Assembly (NCBI RefSeq): GCF_018131185.1
Contig: NZ_JAFCJE010000004.1
Location: 744,001 to 808,000, forward strand
Length of the DNA stretch: 64,000 nucleotides
Direction of reading: 5' to 3'
Source of the DNA: Bradyrhizobium diazoefficiens
Lineage (GTDB): Bacteria > Pseudomonadota > Alphaproteobacteria > Rhizobiales > Xanthobacteraceae
Shown here: piece by piece, positions 55,184 through 64,000 of the stretch
Position numbering within the stretch: the first letter of the stretch is position 1
How the letters are laid out: each line of letters starts with the position of its first letter
Notes under the pieces: model-generated
What the model was told of the DNA's origin: nothing
The model's database searches: none
The model's input: the letters and a program-made list of their open reading frames with translations, nothing else
Program-made: the position numbers and the translations under genes

Positions 55184-55250
55184 TTCAAAACGATTCTAAA
55201 CTCGACGGGGCTCGCAGTTTCGAACGGCTCTAAAGTTGAAGCGTTCTAAT
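55184..55250 (-). promoter_or_regulatory. Three Irr-box (ICE)-like motifs upstream of the receptor
   Basis: Three 17-base imperfect palindromes match the iron control element form TTTAGAA-N3-TTCTAAA: on the plus strand TTCAAAACGATTCTAAA (55184-55200), TTTCGAACGGCTCTAAA (55218-55234) and AGTTGAAGCGTTCTAAT (55234-55250). The last two share one base. They lie 122-188 bases upstream of the receptor ATG. In alphaproteobacteria such boxes are bound by Irr, which acts at low iron. Confidence 0.6.
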
Positions 55251-55464
55251 CTGCATTTCGATTGCTGCTGTCCCCAAATGCCTTCATCAGGGCGCCGGTT
55301 GATGCGCGTGATCGAGACGGAGATGCTTGCAACAATGCGGTCCTATCGATCGGGCAAAATCAGGTCAATGCAACATGTCCGTCCGCACATTTGAATTTGT
55401 CCAGATCGGAGCGCGCACGGATTTCGCAAAGTTGAAAGGACCCGCGAGTCCTGCCGGCACTCGT

Positions 55465-55704
55465 TCAATCACTGTGCGGCGGCTTCATCAGCGAGAACAA
55501 TTCATCGACGGTCTTCTGCGCGACGGCACGCACGCGATCGGTGCTGTCCATGCCGGCGATATTGACGCCGTTTACGACGGCCTTGATCTCGTCCCGGAAG
55601 TCGGTGAGGAAGCGCAAGGGATCGCGCTGCTCGTTGGCCACACGCGCGATCAATCCCGTGATCAGGATCTGACACGCGATCAGCTTGCCATTCAATTCGT
55701 CCAT
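55465..55704 (-). CDS. Small conserved hypothetical protein
   Basis: A 79-residue, mostly helical protein starting MDELNGKLIACQ and ending SLMKPPHSD. No transmembrane segment or known domain is seen. The ATG at 55704 has AGGGAGCG upstream, which supports a true gene; the upstream ATG at 55758 is less well placed. I think I have seen relatives in Bradyrhizobium, but cannot verify it. Its neighbours do not suggest a function. Confidence 0.65.
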   Translation of the reverse strand: MDELNGKLIACQILITGLIARVANEQRDPLRFLTDFRDEIKAVVNGVNIAGMDSTDRVRAVAQKTVDELFSLMKPPHSD

Positions 55705-56079
55705 GCTGCGCTCCCTTTGTGGCGGCGCCGATATGAACGATGCCGAAATTCCTGACAACCGAAACGGCTTCCGCGCGATTTAGAACCACTCTTGTTGCCA
55801 GCCCCAGGAGCGGCGCAGGCGCGGCGCGCTTGAGGTTGAGCACGCCATCTGCGGGTGCCGCACAAGACCGGCCCGCCGATCGGTCCGGTCGGGAGATCCA
55901 GCACTGCACACCGCCGCGCCAGAGCACTGCCCAGACGGTGCAAAGCTTTCCAATTGTTTAGGATTCTCAACTGTTAGTGCTGTTTACACTGGAACTTGGC
56001 GTGTATTATACAAACCGCTGGAACCCTGCGATTGCCCGATAATTCGTAGCTGAGGGCATACGAGCCGACACGAGACGAC
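55705..56079. promoter_or_regulatory. Intergenic region ahead of the RND genes
   Basis: These 375 bases hold no convincing gene. Near the right end TTTACA (55983-55988) and TATTAT (56004-56009) resemble promoter boxes, though the spacing of 15 is short. The transcript would begin near 56016, 64 bases before the membrane fusion gene. The open frames on both strands lack supporting signals. Confidence 0.3.
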
Positions 56080-57249
56080 ATGAAAAAGTCCCGGCCGATC
56101 CTCTGGCTTCTGATCATCGCGGCAGTGGCCTCCGCGGGTTACTATGGCTGGCAGAAATTCGGGTCCGAGGCCGGAAAAACCCAGACCGCCCAGAAAGGTC
56201 CACCCCGCCAGCCCGCCGTCCCCGTGAGCGTCGCGCCGGTTCAGAAGCTCGACTTCCCGGTCTACCTGACCGGTCTCGGCACGGTCCAGGGCTTCAACAC
56301 CGTGCAGGTCCGCAGCCGAGTGGATGGTCAGATCACCAGGCTCGAGTTCAAAGAGGGCCAGATCGTCCAGCAGGGCGATCTTCTGGTCTCGATCGATCCC
56401 CGCCCCTATCAGGCCGCGCTGGACCAGGCCAAGGCCAAGAAGGCACAGGACGAGGCGAACCTCGCCAACGCCAATCTCGAACTCCAGCGCGCCATGAAGC
56501 TTGGCGAATTCTCCACCGCACAGCGGGTCGATACCCAGCGCTCCACCGTCGCCCAGCTCACCGCCCAGATCGCCGGCGACGAAGCCGCGATCGCCAACGC
56601 CCAGACTCAGCTCGACTACACGCAGATCAAGGCGCCGATCACGGGCGTCGCGGGGCTCCGCCAGGTCGACATCGGCAACATCGTCAACGCCTCGACGCAG
56701 ACGGGCATCGTCACGATCTCGCAGGTCGAGCCGATCACCGTGATCTTCACGGCGCCGGAAGACCAGCTCCCCTATATCAGCGAAGGCCAGCGGGCCGGCG
56801 CGCTCAAGGTGATCGCCTTCACCACCGACGGCAAGAAGACGCTGGCCGAGGGCAAGCTCGCGGTCATCAACAACCAGGTCGACACCAGCAGCGGGACCAT
56901 TCGGCTCAAGGCTTTATTCGACAACAAGGACCACGCGCTGTGGCCGGGCCAGTCGGTTTCGACGCGGCTTCTGGTGCGGACCCTGAAGGATGCCACGGTG
57001 GTTCCCGACGATGCGGTCCAGCATTCCACCAACGGCCTGTACGCCTATACGGTCAATCAGGACAACAAGGCCGAGATGCACAAGATCAAGGTCAGCTACG
57101 CCATCGATGGACGTTCGGTCGTCGATGAGGGCCTGATCCCCGGACAGCAGGTCATCGTCGGCGGTCAGTTCAAGGTGCAGCCCGGAAGCGTCGTCTCGAC
57201 AGCGGTGGCGAGCTCGGATCCGGCCCAGAAAAAGGTTCGACAGGAATGA
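56080..57249 (+). CDS. RND efflux periplasmic adaptor (membrane fusion protein)
   Basis: A 389-residue adaptor of the HlyD/MdtA type. A single N-terminal helix (residues 6-22) anchors it. The barrel-sandwich half VQVRSRVDGQITRLEFKEGQ, a helical hairpin of about residues 105-170 and the matching half follow, typical of the family. The stop overlaps the permease start by four bases (ATGA). It would join the RND pump to an outer-membrane channel. Confidence 0.94.
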   Translation: MKKSRPILWLLIIAAVASAGYYGWQKFGSEAGKTQTAQKGPPRQPAVPVSVAPVQKLDFPVYLTGLGTVQGFNTVQVRSRVDGQITRLEFKEGQIVQQGDLLVSIDPRPYQAALDQAKAKKAQDEANLANANLELQRAMKLGEFSTAQRVDTQRSTVAQLTAQIAGDEAAIANAQTQLDYTQIKAPITGVAGLRQVDIGNIVNASTQTGIVTISQVEPITVIFTAPEDQLPYISEGQRAGALKVIAFTTDGKKTLAEGKLAVINNQVDTSSGTIRLKALFDNKDHALWPGQSVSTRLLVRTLKDATVVPDDAVQHSTNGLYAYTVNQDNKAEMHKIKVSYAIDGRSVVDEGLIPGQQVIVGGQFKVQPGSVVSTAVASSDPAQKKVRQE

Positions 57250-60200
57250 TTGGGGGCGGGATTTCGGCACCTTTCATCCGTTATCCCATCGGCACCTCGC
57301 TGCTGATGGCCGGCATCCTTTTCGTCGGCCTCGTCGCCTATCCCCTGCTGCCGGTCGCACCGCTGCCGCAGGTGGACTTCCCGACCATCCAGATCACCGC
57401 GAACCTGCCCGGCGGCAGCCCGGAGACGATGGCCTCGTCGGTGGCGCAGCCGCTCGAACGGCAGTTCGCCCAGATCCCCGGCATCGCCCAGATGACCTCG
57501 ACGAGCTATCTGGGCACGGCGTCGATCACCATCCAGTTCGACCTCAATCGCAGCATCGACGGCGCCGCCAACGACGTCCAGGGCGCCATCAACGCCGCCA
57601 GCGGCCAGTTGCCGAAGAACCTGCCGTCGCCGCCGACCTATCGCAAGGTCAACCCGGCGGACGCCCCGATCCTGCTGCTGTCGGCAACCTCCGAGACGCT
57701 GCCTCTGACCAGCGTCAGCGACGCCGTCGACGCGCAGCTCGCCCAGCAGATCAGCCAGCTTTCGGGCGTCGCGCAGGTCTTCATCGGCGGACAGCAGAAA
57801 CCGTCGATCCGCATTCAAGTCGATCCGGGCAAGCTCGTGGCAAAGGGCCTGTCGATGGAGGACGTCCGCAGCCAGATCGCGATCACGACGGTCGACAGCC
57901 CCAAGGGCAATATCGACGGCGAGAAGCGCGCCTACACGATCTACGCCAACGACCAGCTTACCCACGCGAAGGACTGGAACGACGTCATCATCGCCTACCG
58001 CAACGGCGGTCCGTTGCGCATTCGCGACATCGGCCAGGCGGTCAGCGCCGCCGAAGACGCCAAGCAGGCGGCGTGGGCCAACGGCAAGCGCGGCGTGTTC
58101 CTGGTGATCTTCAAGCAGCCCGGCGCCAACGTCATCGAGACCGTCGACCGCATCAAGGCCACCCTGCCCCGGCTGGTGGCTGCCATTCCGCCCGCCATCA
58201 AGATCGAGCTGATCAGCGACCGCACCGCGACGATCCGCGCCGCGGTCGAAGACGTCCAGTTCACGCTGCTCTTGACCATTGCGCTCGTGGTCATGGTGAT
58301 TTTCATCTTCCTGCGCAGCTTCTGGGCCACCGTCATTCCCACGGTGACAGTGCCATTGGCGCTACTGGGCGCGTGCGCCCTGATGTGGCCGGTCGGATAT
58401 TCGCTGGACAATCTGTCGCTGATGGCACTCACCATTGCGGTCGGTTTCGTGGTCGACGACGCCATCGTGATGCTCGAGAACATCACCCGCTACATTGAGG
58501 AAGGCGACTCGCCGATGGAGGCCGCCTTCAAGGGCTCCAAGGAAATCGGCTTCACCATCGTCTCGATCAGCATCTCGCTGGTCGCGGTGCTGATCCCACT
58601 CTTGCTGATGGGCGGCATCATCGGGCGCCTGTTCCGCGAATTCGCCGTCGTGCTGGCGATGACGATCTTCGTGTCGATGTTCGTGTCGCTGACCCTGACG
58701 CCGATGATGGCCTCGCGCTTCCTGCGCGCCCATGGCGAGGTGCAGCACGGCCGGTTCTACCAATGGAGCGAGCGCGCTTTCGACGGATTGCTGCGCGGTT
58801 ATGAATATGCTCTGGATCACGCCCTCGCCTGGCGGCGCACCACGCTTGCGATCTTCTTCGCGACGCTCGGATTGTCGATCTATCTGTTCGTCCTGATCCC
58901 GAAGGGCTTCTTCCCGCAGCAGGACGTCGGCCTGATCACGGCCACGTCCGAAGCCTCGCAGGACATTTCGTTCAAGGAGATGACCCGGCGCCAGGAACAG
59001 CTCGGCAAGATCATCCTCGCCGATCCCGACGTCGCCAGCGTTGCCATGTCTATCGGCGGCAGCGGCCGCGCCGGAAACAACGGCAATCTGTTCATCACGC
59101 TGAAGCCTCGCGATCAGCGAGAGGCCTCGGCGCAGCAGATCATCGCGCGACTACGTCCCCAGTTCGACAAGGTCGAAGGCGCCCGCCTTTATATGCAGGC
59201 GGCGCAAGACGTGCGGCTCGGTGGCCGGCCGACGCGCACCCAGTTCGAATTCACGCTGCAGGACGCCAATCTGGACGAGCTCAACGAATGGGCGCCCAAG
59301 ATCCTCGCCAAGATGCAGACGCTGCCGCAGTTGCGCGACGTTGCGACCGACCAGCAGACGCAGGGCACCACGGTCCAGCTCAAGATCAACCGCGATACCG
59401 CCTCGCGCTACGGCATCCAGCCTCAGCTGATCGACGACACGCTGTATGATTCCTTCGGACAGCGGCAGGTCACGCAGTATTTTACCCAGCTCAACACCTA
59501 CAAGGTGATCCTGGAGATCCTGCCGGAGATGCAGGGCAACCTCGATACGCTCAACAAGCTCTATCTCAAATCGCCGCTGACCGGCGAGCAGGTGCCGCTA
59601 TCGACGTTCGCGACCTGGACTACCGATCCGGTCCGCCCGCTCTCGATCAGCCACCAGGGCCAGTTTCCGTCGATCACGATCAGCTTCAACCTCGCGCAAG
59701 GCGTCGCGCTCGGACAGGCCACCGAGGCCGTGCAGCGGGCGATGGCCGAACTCGGGACGCCGCCGACACTCAATTCCAGCTTCCAGGGTACCGCGCAGGC
59801 GTTCCAGCAGTCGCTCGGCACCGTTCCGCTGCTGATCCTCGCCGCGCTCGTCGTGGTCTATCTGATCCTGGGCATCCTCTACGAGAGCTACATCCATCCA
59901 ATCACGATTCTGTCGACCCTGCCCTCGGCCGGGGTCGGCGCGCTCGCGATCCTGATGGCGGCCGGCTTCGACTTCAGCCTGATTGCGTTGATCGGAATCA
60001 TTCTCCTGATCGGCATCGTGAAGAAGAACGGCATCATGATGGTCGACTTCGCGATCGCCGCCGAACGCGACGAGCACAAGACACCGGAGGAATCGATCCG
60101 CCAGGCCGCGCTGCTGCGCTTCCGCCCCATCATGATGACGACGATGGCCGCGCTGCTCGGCGGCGTGCCCTTGATGCTCGGTCACGGCACCGGCGCCGAG

Positions 60201-60389
60201 ATCCGCCAGCCGCTCGGCTACGCCATGGTCGGCGGCCTGATCGTCAGCCAGGCACTGACGCTGTTCACCACGCCCGTCGTCTATCTCTATCTCGACAAGC
60301 TCAACAACTGGTTTTCCACCTGGGGCCGTTCGGGTGACGACGAAGGCCACGAGGCGCCCGCACACACCGTCAAGGAAGCCGCCGAGTAA
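57246..60389 (+). CDS. RND multidrug efflux permease (MdtB/MdtC-like)
   Basis: A 1047-residue RND pump with 12 helices and two large periplasmic loops. D404 and D405 (VVDDAIVMLENITRY) in the fourth helix are the proton-relay residues. SAGVGALAILMAAGFDFSLIA and GIVKKNGIMMVDFAI mark the second half. It resembles MdtB and MdtC. No outer-membrane factor lies nearby, so it must use one encoded elsewhere. Confidence 0.95.
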   Translation: MIGGGISAPFIRYPIGTSLLMAGILFVGLVAYPLLPVAPLPQVDFPTIQITANLPGGSPETMASSVAQPLERQFAQIPGIAQMTSTSYLGTASITIQFDLNRSIDGAANDVQGAINAASGQLPKNLPSPPTYRKVNPADAPILLLSATSETLPLTSVSDAVDAQLAQQISQLSGVAQVFIGGQQKPSIRIQVDPGKLVAKGLSMEDVRSQIAITTVDSPKGNIDGEKRAYTIYANDQLTHAKDWNDVIIAYRNGGPLRIRDIGQAVSAAEDAKQAAWANGKRGVFLVIFKQPGANVIETVDRIKATLPRLVAAIPPAIKIELISDRTATIRAAVEDVQFTLLLTIALVVMVIFIFLRSFWATVIPTVTVPLALLGACALMWPVGYSLDNLSLMALTIAVGFVVDDAIVMLENITRYIEEGDSPMEAAFKGSKEIGFTIVSISISLVAVLIPLLLMGGIIGRLFREFAVVLAMTIFVSMFVSLTLTPMMASRFLRAHGEVQHGRFYQWSERAFDGLLRGYEYALDHALAWRRTTLAIFFATLGLSIYLFVLIPKGFFPQQDVGLITATSEASQDISFKEMTRRQEQLGKIILADPDVASVAMSIGGSGRAGNNGNLFITLKPRDQREASAQQIIARLRPQFDKVEGARLYMQAAQDVRLGGRPTRTQFEFTLQDANLDELNEWAPKILAKMQTLPQLRDVATDQQTQGTTVQLKINRDTASRYGIQPQLIDDTLYDSFGQRQVTQYFTQLNTYKVILEILPEMQGNLDTLNKLYLKSPLTGEQVPLSTFATWTTDPVRPLSISHQGQFPSITISFNLAQGVALGQATEAVQRAMAELGTPPTLNSSFQGTAQAFQQSLGTVPLLILAALVVVYLILGILYESYIHPITILSTLPSAGVGALAILMAAGFDFSLIALIGIILLIGIVKKNGIMMVDFAIAAERDEHKTPEESIRQAALLRFRPIMMTTMAALLGGVPLMLGHGTGAEIRQPLGYAMVGGLIVSQALTLFTTPVVYLYLDKLNNWFSTWGRSGDDEGHEAPAHTVKEAAE

Positions 60390-60452
60390 GCTTGCGCAGC
60401 GTCTTGCGCGACGCTACAGCGAGACCCCGGTTCACGCCAACGCGGTTTCGCC

Positions 60453-61019
60453 ATGCTCATGCAATCCAGACTTGTCGCCCTCGCCGCTGCTGTCCTGTTG
60501 TCCACGAGCTCCGCCTATGCGCAGCAGGGTGCGAAGAAGAACGCCCCCGCCCCGGCGGCACAGCCTGCGCCGGCCCCGACTCAGCCCCAGGCCGACGGCG
60601 CGCCGGCGCAGCAATCCGGCTGGATCGTGCGTTGCACCAGCCCGAGCCGCGAGGCGCCGCTCGAATGCGCGATGGAGCAGAACGCGGTGCTGACCAAGAC
60701 CGGCCAGACCGTCGTCCTGATCAACATCCGCATTGCGCCGGACACGCGCACGCCGATTGCGCTGCTTCAGTTGCCGCTCGGTCTCAACCTTCCGGTCGGC
60801 GCCAAGCTTCAGGTCGACGAGGGCAAGACGGTCGACCTCCAGATCCAGACCTGCGAGAACCGAGGTTGCTATGCCTCGACCCCGGTCGCGGCCGACCTGC
60901 TCGCGTCCTTGCGGTCGGGCAAGCAGTTGAAGGTCTCCTTCCAGAACATGGCCAAGGAGACCATCGCGATCCCGATGCCGCTCGGCGACTTCGCCGGCGC
61001 CTACGACAAGATCAAGTAA
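60453..61019 (+). CDS. IalB-family invasion-associated protein
   Basis: A 188-residue secreted protein. The signal peptide ends near AYA (residue 22), followed by a Pro/Ala/Gln-rich linker (about 25-52) and the IalB domain, with Cys residues (VRCTS, LECAM, QTCENRGC) that may pair. IalB-type proteins are widespread in alphaproteobacteria beyond pathogens. The ATG at 60453 and one at 60459 are both possible. It lies 63 bases after the RND gene. Confidence 0.9.
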   Translation: MLMQSRLVALAAAVLLSTSSAYAQQGAKKNAPAPAAQPAPAPTQPQADGAPAQQSGWIVRCTSPSREAPLECAMEQNAVLTKTGQTVVLINIRIAPDTRTPIALLQLPLGLNLPVGAKLQVDEGKTVDLQIQTCENRGCYASTPVAADLLASLRSGKQLKVSFQNMAKETIAIPMPLGDFAGAYDKIK

Positions 61020-61029
61020 CGGCCAGCCG

Positions 61030-61392
61030 TCAGGTCACGATGTCGCTCGCCCGCAGCAGCGTCGTGAAGCCGCCGTAGATCATGCGCTTGCCGTCGAACG
61101 GCATGCCCTCCATCTTCAGCCGCGGGTCTGCCATCACCTTCTTGTTGATGGCATCGCGGGCCTCACGGTCGCGGTAGACGATCCAGGCGAACACAACGAC
61201 CTCGTCCTCCTTCGCGATCACCGCGCGAGGGAACGAGGTGAGCTCGCCATAGGGAACGTCGTCGGCGATGCATTCGACATAATCGAGCGCACCGTGCTCC
61301 ATCCAGATCGCGCAGGCCGTAGAGGCCATCGCCTTATAGGCTTCGATGTTGTCCTTGGGCACGGCGAGCACGAAACCATCGACATAGGGCAT
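61030..61392 (-). CDS. DUF1428 family protein
   Basis: A 120-residue dimeric ferredoxin-like (alpha/beta-barrel dimer) protein of the DUF1428 family. The start MPYVDGFVLAVP, LDYVECIADDV and the ending FDGKRMIYGGFTTLL are typical. GGAGATCC precedes the ATG at 61392. The role is unknown. It ends 10 bases from the convergent IalB gene, so the two probably share the termination zone. Confidence 0.92.
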   Translation of the reverse strand: MPYVDGFVLAVPKDNIEAYKAMASTACAIWMEHGALDYVECIADDVPYGELTSFPRAVIAKEDEVVVFAWIVYRDREARDAINKKVMADPRLKMEGMPFDGKRMIYGGFTTLLRASDIVT

Positions 61393-61546
61393 CACGGATC
61401 TCCTTGGTTGCATGGTCCAAGGAACGATGGAGCGCACGGCGATCCGACAAGGACAAGCGGATCTTAGATGAGGCAAACCGTCGCGAGCCGGACCTCGTCC
61501 TGCCGAGCAGCTTAGCGAGAGAGCAAGACGAAAAAGTGCCCGGAAC

Positions 61547-61620
61547 TGGCTGGGGAACCTGGATTCGAACCAAGACAAACAGAGTCAGAGTCTGTTGTGC
61601 TACCGTTACACCATTCCCCA
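61547..61620 (-). tRNA. tRNA-Gln (anticodon CUG)
   Basis: The 74-base gene folds as a full cloverleaf. The acceptor stem is TGGGGAA/TTCCCCA with the U1-A72 pair typical of tRNA-Gln. The anticodon stem ACAGA/TCTGT has loop CTCTGAC (anticodon CUG), the T arm has GGTTCGAATCC, and CCA is encoded at the 3' end. It decodes CAG. It lies on the minus strand upstream of the DUF1428 gene. Confidence 0.97.
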
Positions 61621-61907
61621 ACGGAATAGTCGAACAAATTCAATAACTTCCTGATTTGTTCGACTGTCGCCGGAAGCGCGGTGGCGCAAATCACGGCTCA
61701 GGCGTGGCAGGGTTCTACCCGCTCGTCCCCGGGCTGGCAAGCGCTCCCGTGGATTGCCCCTCTCCTCAACAGCGGAAGGGAGAAGAAGAGAGGCGACGCC
61801 GTCTGCGACGGCGAAAACGCCGCCGGCCTTCGCGCGCTGGTGAGCATCATTGTGGAAGAGATTTCGAGACTTATATCGTCAACGCGCCCTGCCGAACCTG
61901 ATCTCCC

Positions 61908-62651
61908 TTGAGAAAATCCGTGCTCATATTTTTGCTGCTGGTCGTCGTGCCGATCGGGATTTCGGCCGCTCGATATTTCTGGGTCGGGGATGGCCGCGGC
62001 AACTGGCAGACCGCAGATCGTTCCAGCGCCGGCCTGCTGCCTCCCGCCGCCTCGCATCCGGACGCCCTGATCCGAGTCTACGCCGCACGAACGGTCCGAT
62101 GGCGAAGCATATTCGCGGTCCACACCTGGATCGTCGTCAAGGAGAAGGACGCGGCAAGCTACAGTCGTTATGACTACACGGCTTGGGGGGAACCGATCCG
62201 GAGCAATGGTTTCGTCCCCGACGGCCGCTGGTTCGGGGCCATGCCGGAAACAGTCGTCGCCATCGACGGCGCCAAGGCGGAATCGCTGATTCCCAAGATC
62301 CGGTACGTCGTCGAGAACTACAGATTTCGGGCCTATGGCGATTACAGCGCTTGGCCGGGTCCGAATTCGAACACCTTCGTTCAAGCCGCTTTGGACGCCG
62401 TGCCCGAGCTTCGGGCGGTTCTGCCGCCGACTGCCGTCGGCAAGGACTATCCCTATTCCGGACGATGGATCGGCTTGACCGCCTCCCGCACCGGCTTCTA
62501 CGCCTCGCTCTCCGGCTACCTCGGCCTCACGCTCGGCTGGGTCGAAGGTCTTGAGATCAACTTCTTCGGCGCCGTGCTCGGGTTCGACCTTCGACGCCCC
62601 GCGGTGAAGCTGCCCGGCATCGGCCGTCTTGGTGTTGCTGCCGGCCTGTGA
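61908..62651 (+). CDS. DUF3750 family protein
   Basis: A 247-residue protein. A hydrophobic helix (residues 4-20) could anchor it or be a signal peptide. The DUF3750 domain contains HTWIVVKEKD, YRFRAYGDYSAWPGPNSNTF, and the ending region GYLGLTLGWVEGLEINFFGA. The WPGPNSNTF segment resembles a papain-like or lipoprotein pattern but I do not infer activity. No ATG is found; the frame opens with TTG at 61908, or GTG at 61920, with no good ribosome binding site. Confidence 0.82.
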   Translation: MRKSVLIFLLLVVVPIGISAARYFWVGDGRGNWQTADRSSAGLLPPAASHPDALIRVYAARTVRWRSIFAVHTWIVVKEKDAASYSRYDYTAWGEPIRSNGFVPDGRWFGAMPETVVAIDGAKAESLIPKIRYVVENYRFRAYGDYSAWPGPNSNTFVQAALDAVPELRAVLPPTAVGKDYPYSGRWIGLTASRTGFYASLSGYLGLTLGWVEGLEINFFGAVLGFDLRRPAVKLPGIGRLGVAAGL

Positions 62652-62673
62652 GGCCCGCCGAAACGATGCCTTG

Positions 62674-63576
62674 CTAGACGACGATGCGATCGAAGTCGGC
62701 TGCGATCCGAGTATTCGGAAAGATCGCCACGGCCTCCGCAAGGACCTCGCCGTCCTCATAGCGGCCCGACTGATGCGTGAGCACGAGCTGTTCGACACGG
62801 CTCGCGGCCGCTAAGGCAGCCGCATCGCGCGCAGTCAGATGTCCATAGTCGCGCGCGGTCGAAGAGTCGCGATCGAGGAAGGTCGCCTCGATCACCAGCA
62901 TGTCGGCGTCAGCGACGTATTGCGACAGGCCATCGGTGGTTTCGGCGTCGCCGATCACGACGAGCCTCTTGCCGCCGCTCGGCGGGCCCAGGACGTCTTC
63001 CGGATCGATCGTTCGATCGGCTATCACGACCGGCCGTCCTGCAGCCAGCTCGCCGCGCACGGGACCATCCGGGACGCCAAGGGCTGCAAGGCGATCGGGC
63101 CGAAGGTGGCGACGTGCGGGGCTTTGGAGCACGAAACCAAAGCTGTCGGTGTCGCGGTGGCGGACCGGAAAGCAGGCGATGGTGAAGTCACCGGCGTCGA
63201 TGACCTGTCCCTCGGTCAGGGCAGCGAACTCGACCGCGATCGGCGCCCTGCCCGCGCCCCAAAGGCCCGCGAGCATCCGGATGACGATGTCGAGCGTGCC
63301 CTGCCCGCCATGAATCGTCATCACGCCGGCGCTCTGCCGCAAGCCCAGAGTTGAAAACAGCCCGGGGATGCCGAGCACGTGGTCGAGATGAGCGTGCGTC
63401 AGCAGGATGCGATCGAGACGCCGAAAACCGGCGCCACTGCGCAGCAGCTGGCGCTGCGTGCCCTCGCCGCAATCGACCAGGATGCGCTGGCCCGCGGCTT
63501 CCACCAGGAGCGCCGGATGGTTGCGCTCCGCCGAGGGAACGCTGGCCGAGGTCCCGAGAAATGTCAGGGCGAACAT
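62674..63576 (-). CDS. RNase Z-like metallo-beta-lactamase-fold hydrolase
   Basis: A 300-residue protein of the MBL fold. The zinc motif is H61-A-H63-L-D65-H66; the typical HGDH of RNase Z is replaced by HLDH. FLGTSASVPSAERNHPALL and DCGEGTQRQLLR resemble RNase Z, as does a late segment with His (DYGHLTARDAA). RNase Z removes 3' trailers from tRNA precursors. The start at 63576 is chosen for its alignment with the fold; the stop lies 23 bases from the DUF3750 gene, which converges. Confidence 0.85.
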   Translation of the reverse strand: MFALTFLGTSASVPSAERNHPALLVEAAGQRILVDCGEGTQRQLLRSGAGFRRLDRILLTHAHLDHVLGIPGLFSTLGLRQSAGVMTIHGGQGTLDIVIRMLAGLWGAGRAPIAVEFAALTEGQVIDAGDFTIACFPVRHRDTDSFGFVLQSPARRHLRPDRLAALGVPDGPVRGELAAGRPVVIADRTIDPEDVLGPPSGGKRLVVIGDAETTDGLSQYVADADMLVIEATFLDRDSSTARDYGHLTARDAAALAAASRVEQLVLTHQSGRYEDGEVLAEAVAIFPNTRIAADFDRIVV

Positions 63577-63604
63577 GTCGTCACGTGTCCAGCGGTGGAC
63601 GGTC

Positions 63605-64000
63605 TCACCGCCCCCAATGCCACGTGAGCAGCAGCGCGTACAGGCCCATCGAGGCGGCATAGAGCGCGGCAAGGAGTGCATAGCCGGCGATCTGGCGACC
63701 GATCGTCGCCTTCGGCGTGACCCACCAGCCGAGCGCCTTGAAGGCCGCAGGCACCAGCCACCAGCCGAGCAGCTGGGTGCTGACGAGATTGCCGATGAAG
63801 AGCGACAGCCAGACCGGCACGCCGTTTCTGTCGATCAGCGGCCCGCTGATGAAAGTGCCCCAGAGATAGACCACGGGATAGAGCACCAGCAGCACGATGA
63901 GGTTGCTCTTCCAGATCAGGCCCAGGCTCTGCTCCGGAGCCTGCGCCTGGCCGGCGGGAAACCAGAAATTGAAGCCGTAGCTGGCCCGCTTCACGTTCAT
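63605..64000 (-). CDS. Membrane protein, possibly truncated by window edge
   Basis: The 131 residues contain about three predicted helices (LIVLLVLYPVVYLWGTFISG, LSLFIGNLVSTQLLGWWLV and IAGYALLAALYAASMGLYAL). The frame starts with ATG on the last three bases of the window, so it may continue upstream. No domain is recognised. The stop is 28 bases upstream of the RNase Z-like ATG, on the same strand, so they may be co-transcribed. Confidence 0.7.
   Translation of the reverse strand: MNVKRASYGFNFWFPAGQAQAPEQSLGLIWKSNLIVLLVLYPVVYLWGTFISGPLIDRNGVPVWLSLFIGNLVSTQLLGWWLVPAAFKALGWWVTPKATIGRQIAGYALLAALYAASMGLYALLLTWHWGR

Noticed and set aside
61620..61907. Short frames between tRNA-Gln and the DUF3750 gene
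   Set aside because: They have no ribosome binding site and no recognisable domain, and the region includes a low-complexity purine-rich stretch.

Overview
The window reads as a chromosomal segment of a high-GC alphaproteobacterium, most likely Bradyrhizobium or a close relative. This is inferred from three things: overall composition, gene families I associate with that group (IalB-like protein, DUF3750, Irr-type promoter boxes), and several families of palindromic intergenic repeats that I recognise from bradyrhizobial genomes. I see no prophage, insertion sequence, CRISPR array or rRNA. There is one tRNA (Gln, anticodon CUG). No database search was run; all family calls come from reading the translated sequence.

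Layout. 1-7202: a valine/isobutyrate degradation operon on the minus strand (mmsA, acyl-CoA dehydrogenase, 3-hydroxyisobutyryl-CoA hydrolase, mmsB, acyl-CoA synthetase), with a divergent LysR-type regulator. 7245-11104: a TetR regulator and thioesterase pair, an enoyl-CoA hydratase-like gene and an MFS transporter, with AT-rich palindromes lying on two predicted promoters. 11105-11971: a long non-coding repeat region. 11972-14202: a two-subunit CoA-transferase-like enzyme and an AhpD-like protein. 14410-17044: three TadE/TadG-type pilus-assembly genes without the rest of the Tad machinery. 17565-21705: an FAD-linked hydroxyacid dehydrogenase, a secreted CHAP-like protein and a GMC oxidoreductase. 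21876-30162: an acyl-CoA carboxylase carboxyltransferase and its IclR regulator, divergent from a biotin carrier protein, a TAXI-type TRAP transporter and a glutaminase fused to STAS and cyclic-nucleotide-binding domains. 30232-36028: small enzymes, a 33-residue membrane peptide, a thiolase plus OB-fold pair, a CaiB-type CoA-transferase and a second thiolase.

36088-48457 is a sugar-acid catabolic locus. A minus-strand operon carries an ABC importer (ATPase, Tat-exported binding protein, two permeases), a DenD-like dehydrogenase, KDG kinase and KDPG aldolase. A divergent plus-strand arm carries a LacI regulator, an IlvD/Edd dehydratase, two short-chain dehydrogenases and a GFA-family protein. 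Matching LacI-type operators flank the regulator. The expected logic is import, oxidation, dehydration to a 2-keto-3-deoxy acid, phosphorylation and cleavage to pyruvate and glyceraldehyde 3-phosphate.

49751-55250 is an iron-uptake locus: TonB-dependent siderophore receptor, PiuC-type dioxygenase, ExbB, ExbD and TonB, tightly packed on the minus strand. Three Irr-box (ICE) like motifs lie upstream. 56080-60389 encodes a membrane fusion protein and an RND pump. The right end holds an IalB-family secreted protein, a DUF1428 protein, tRNA-Gln, a DUF3750 protein, an RNase Z-like hydrolase and a membrane protein at the window edge.
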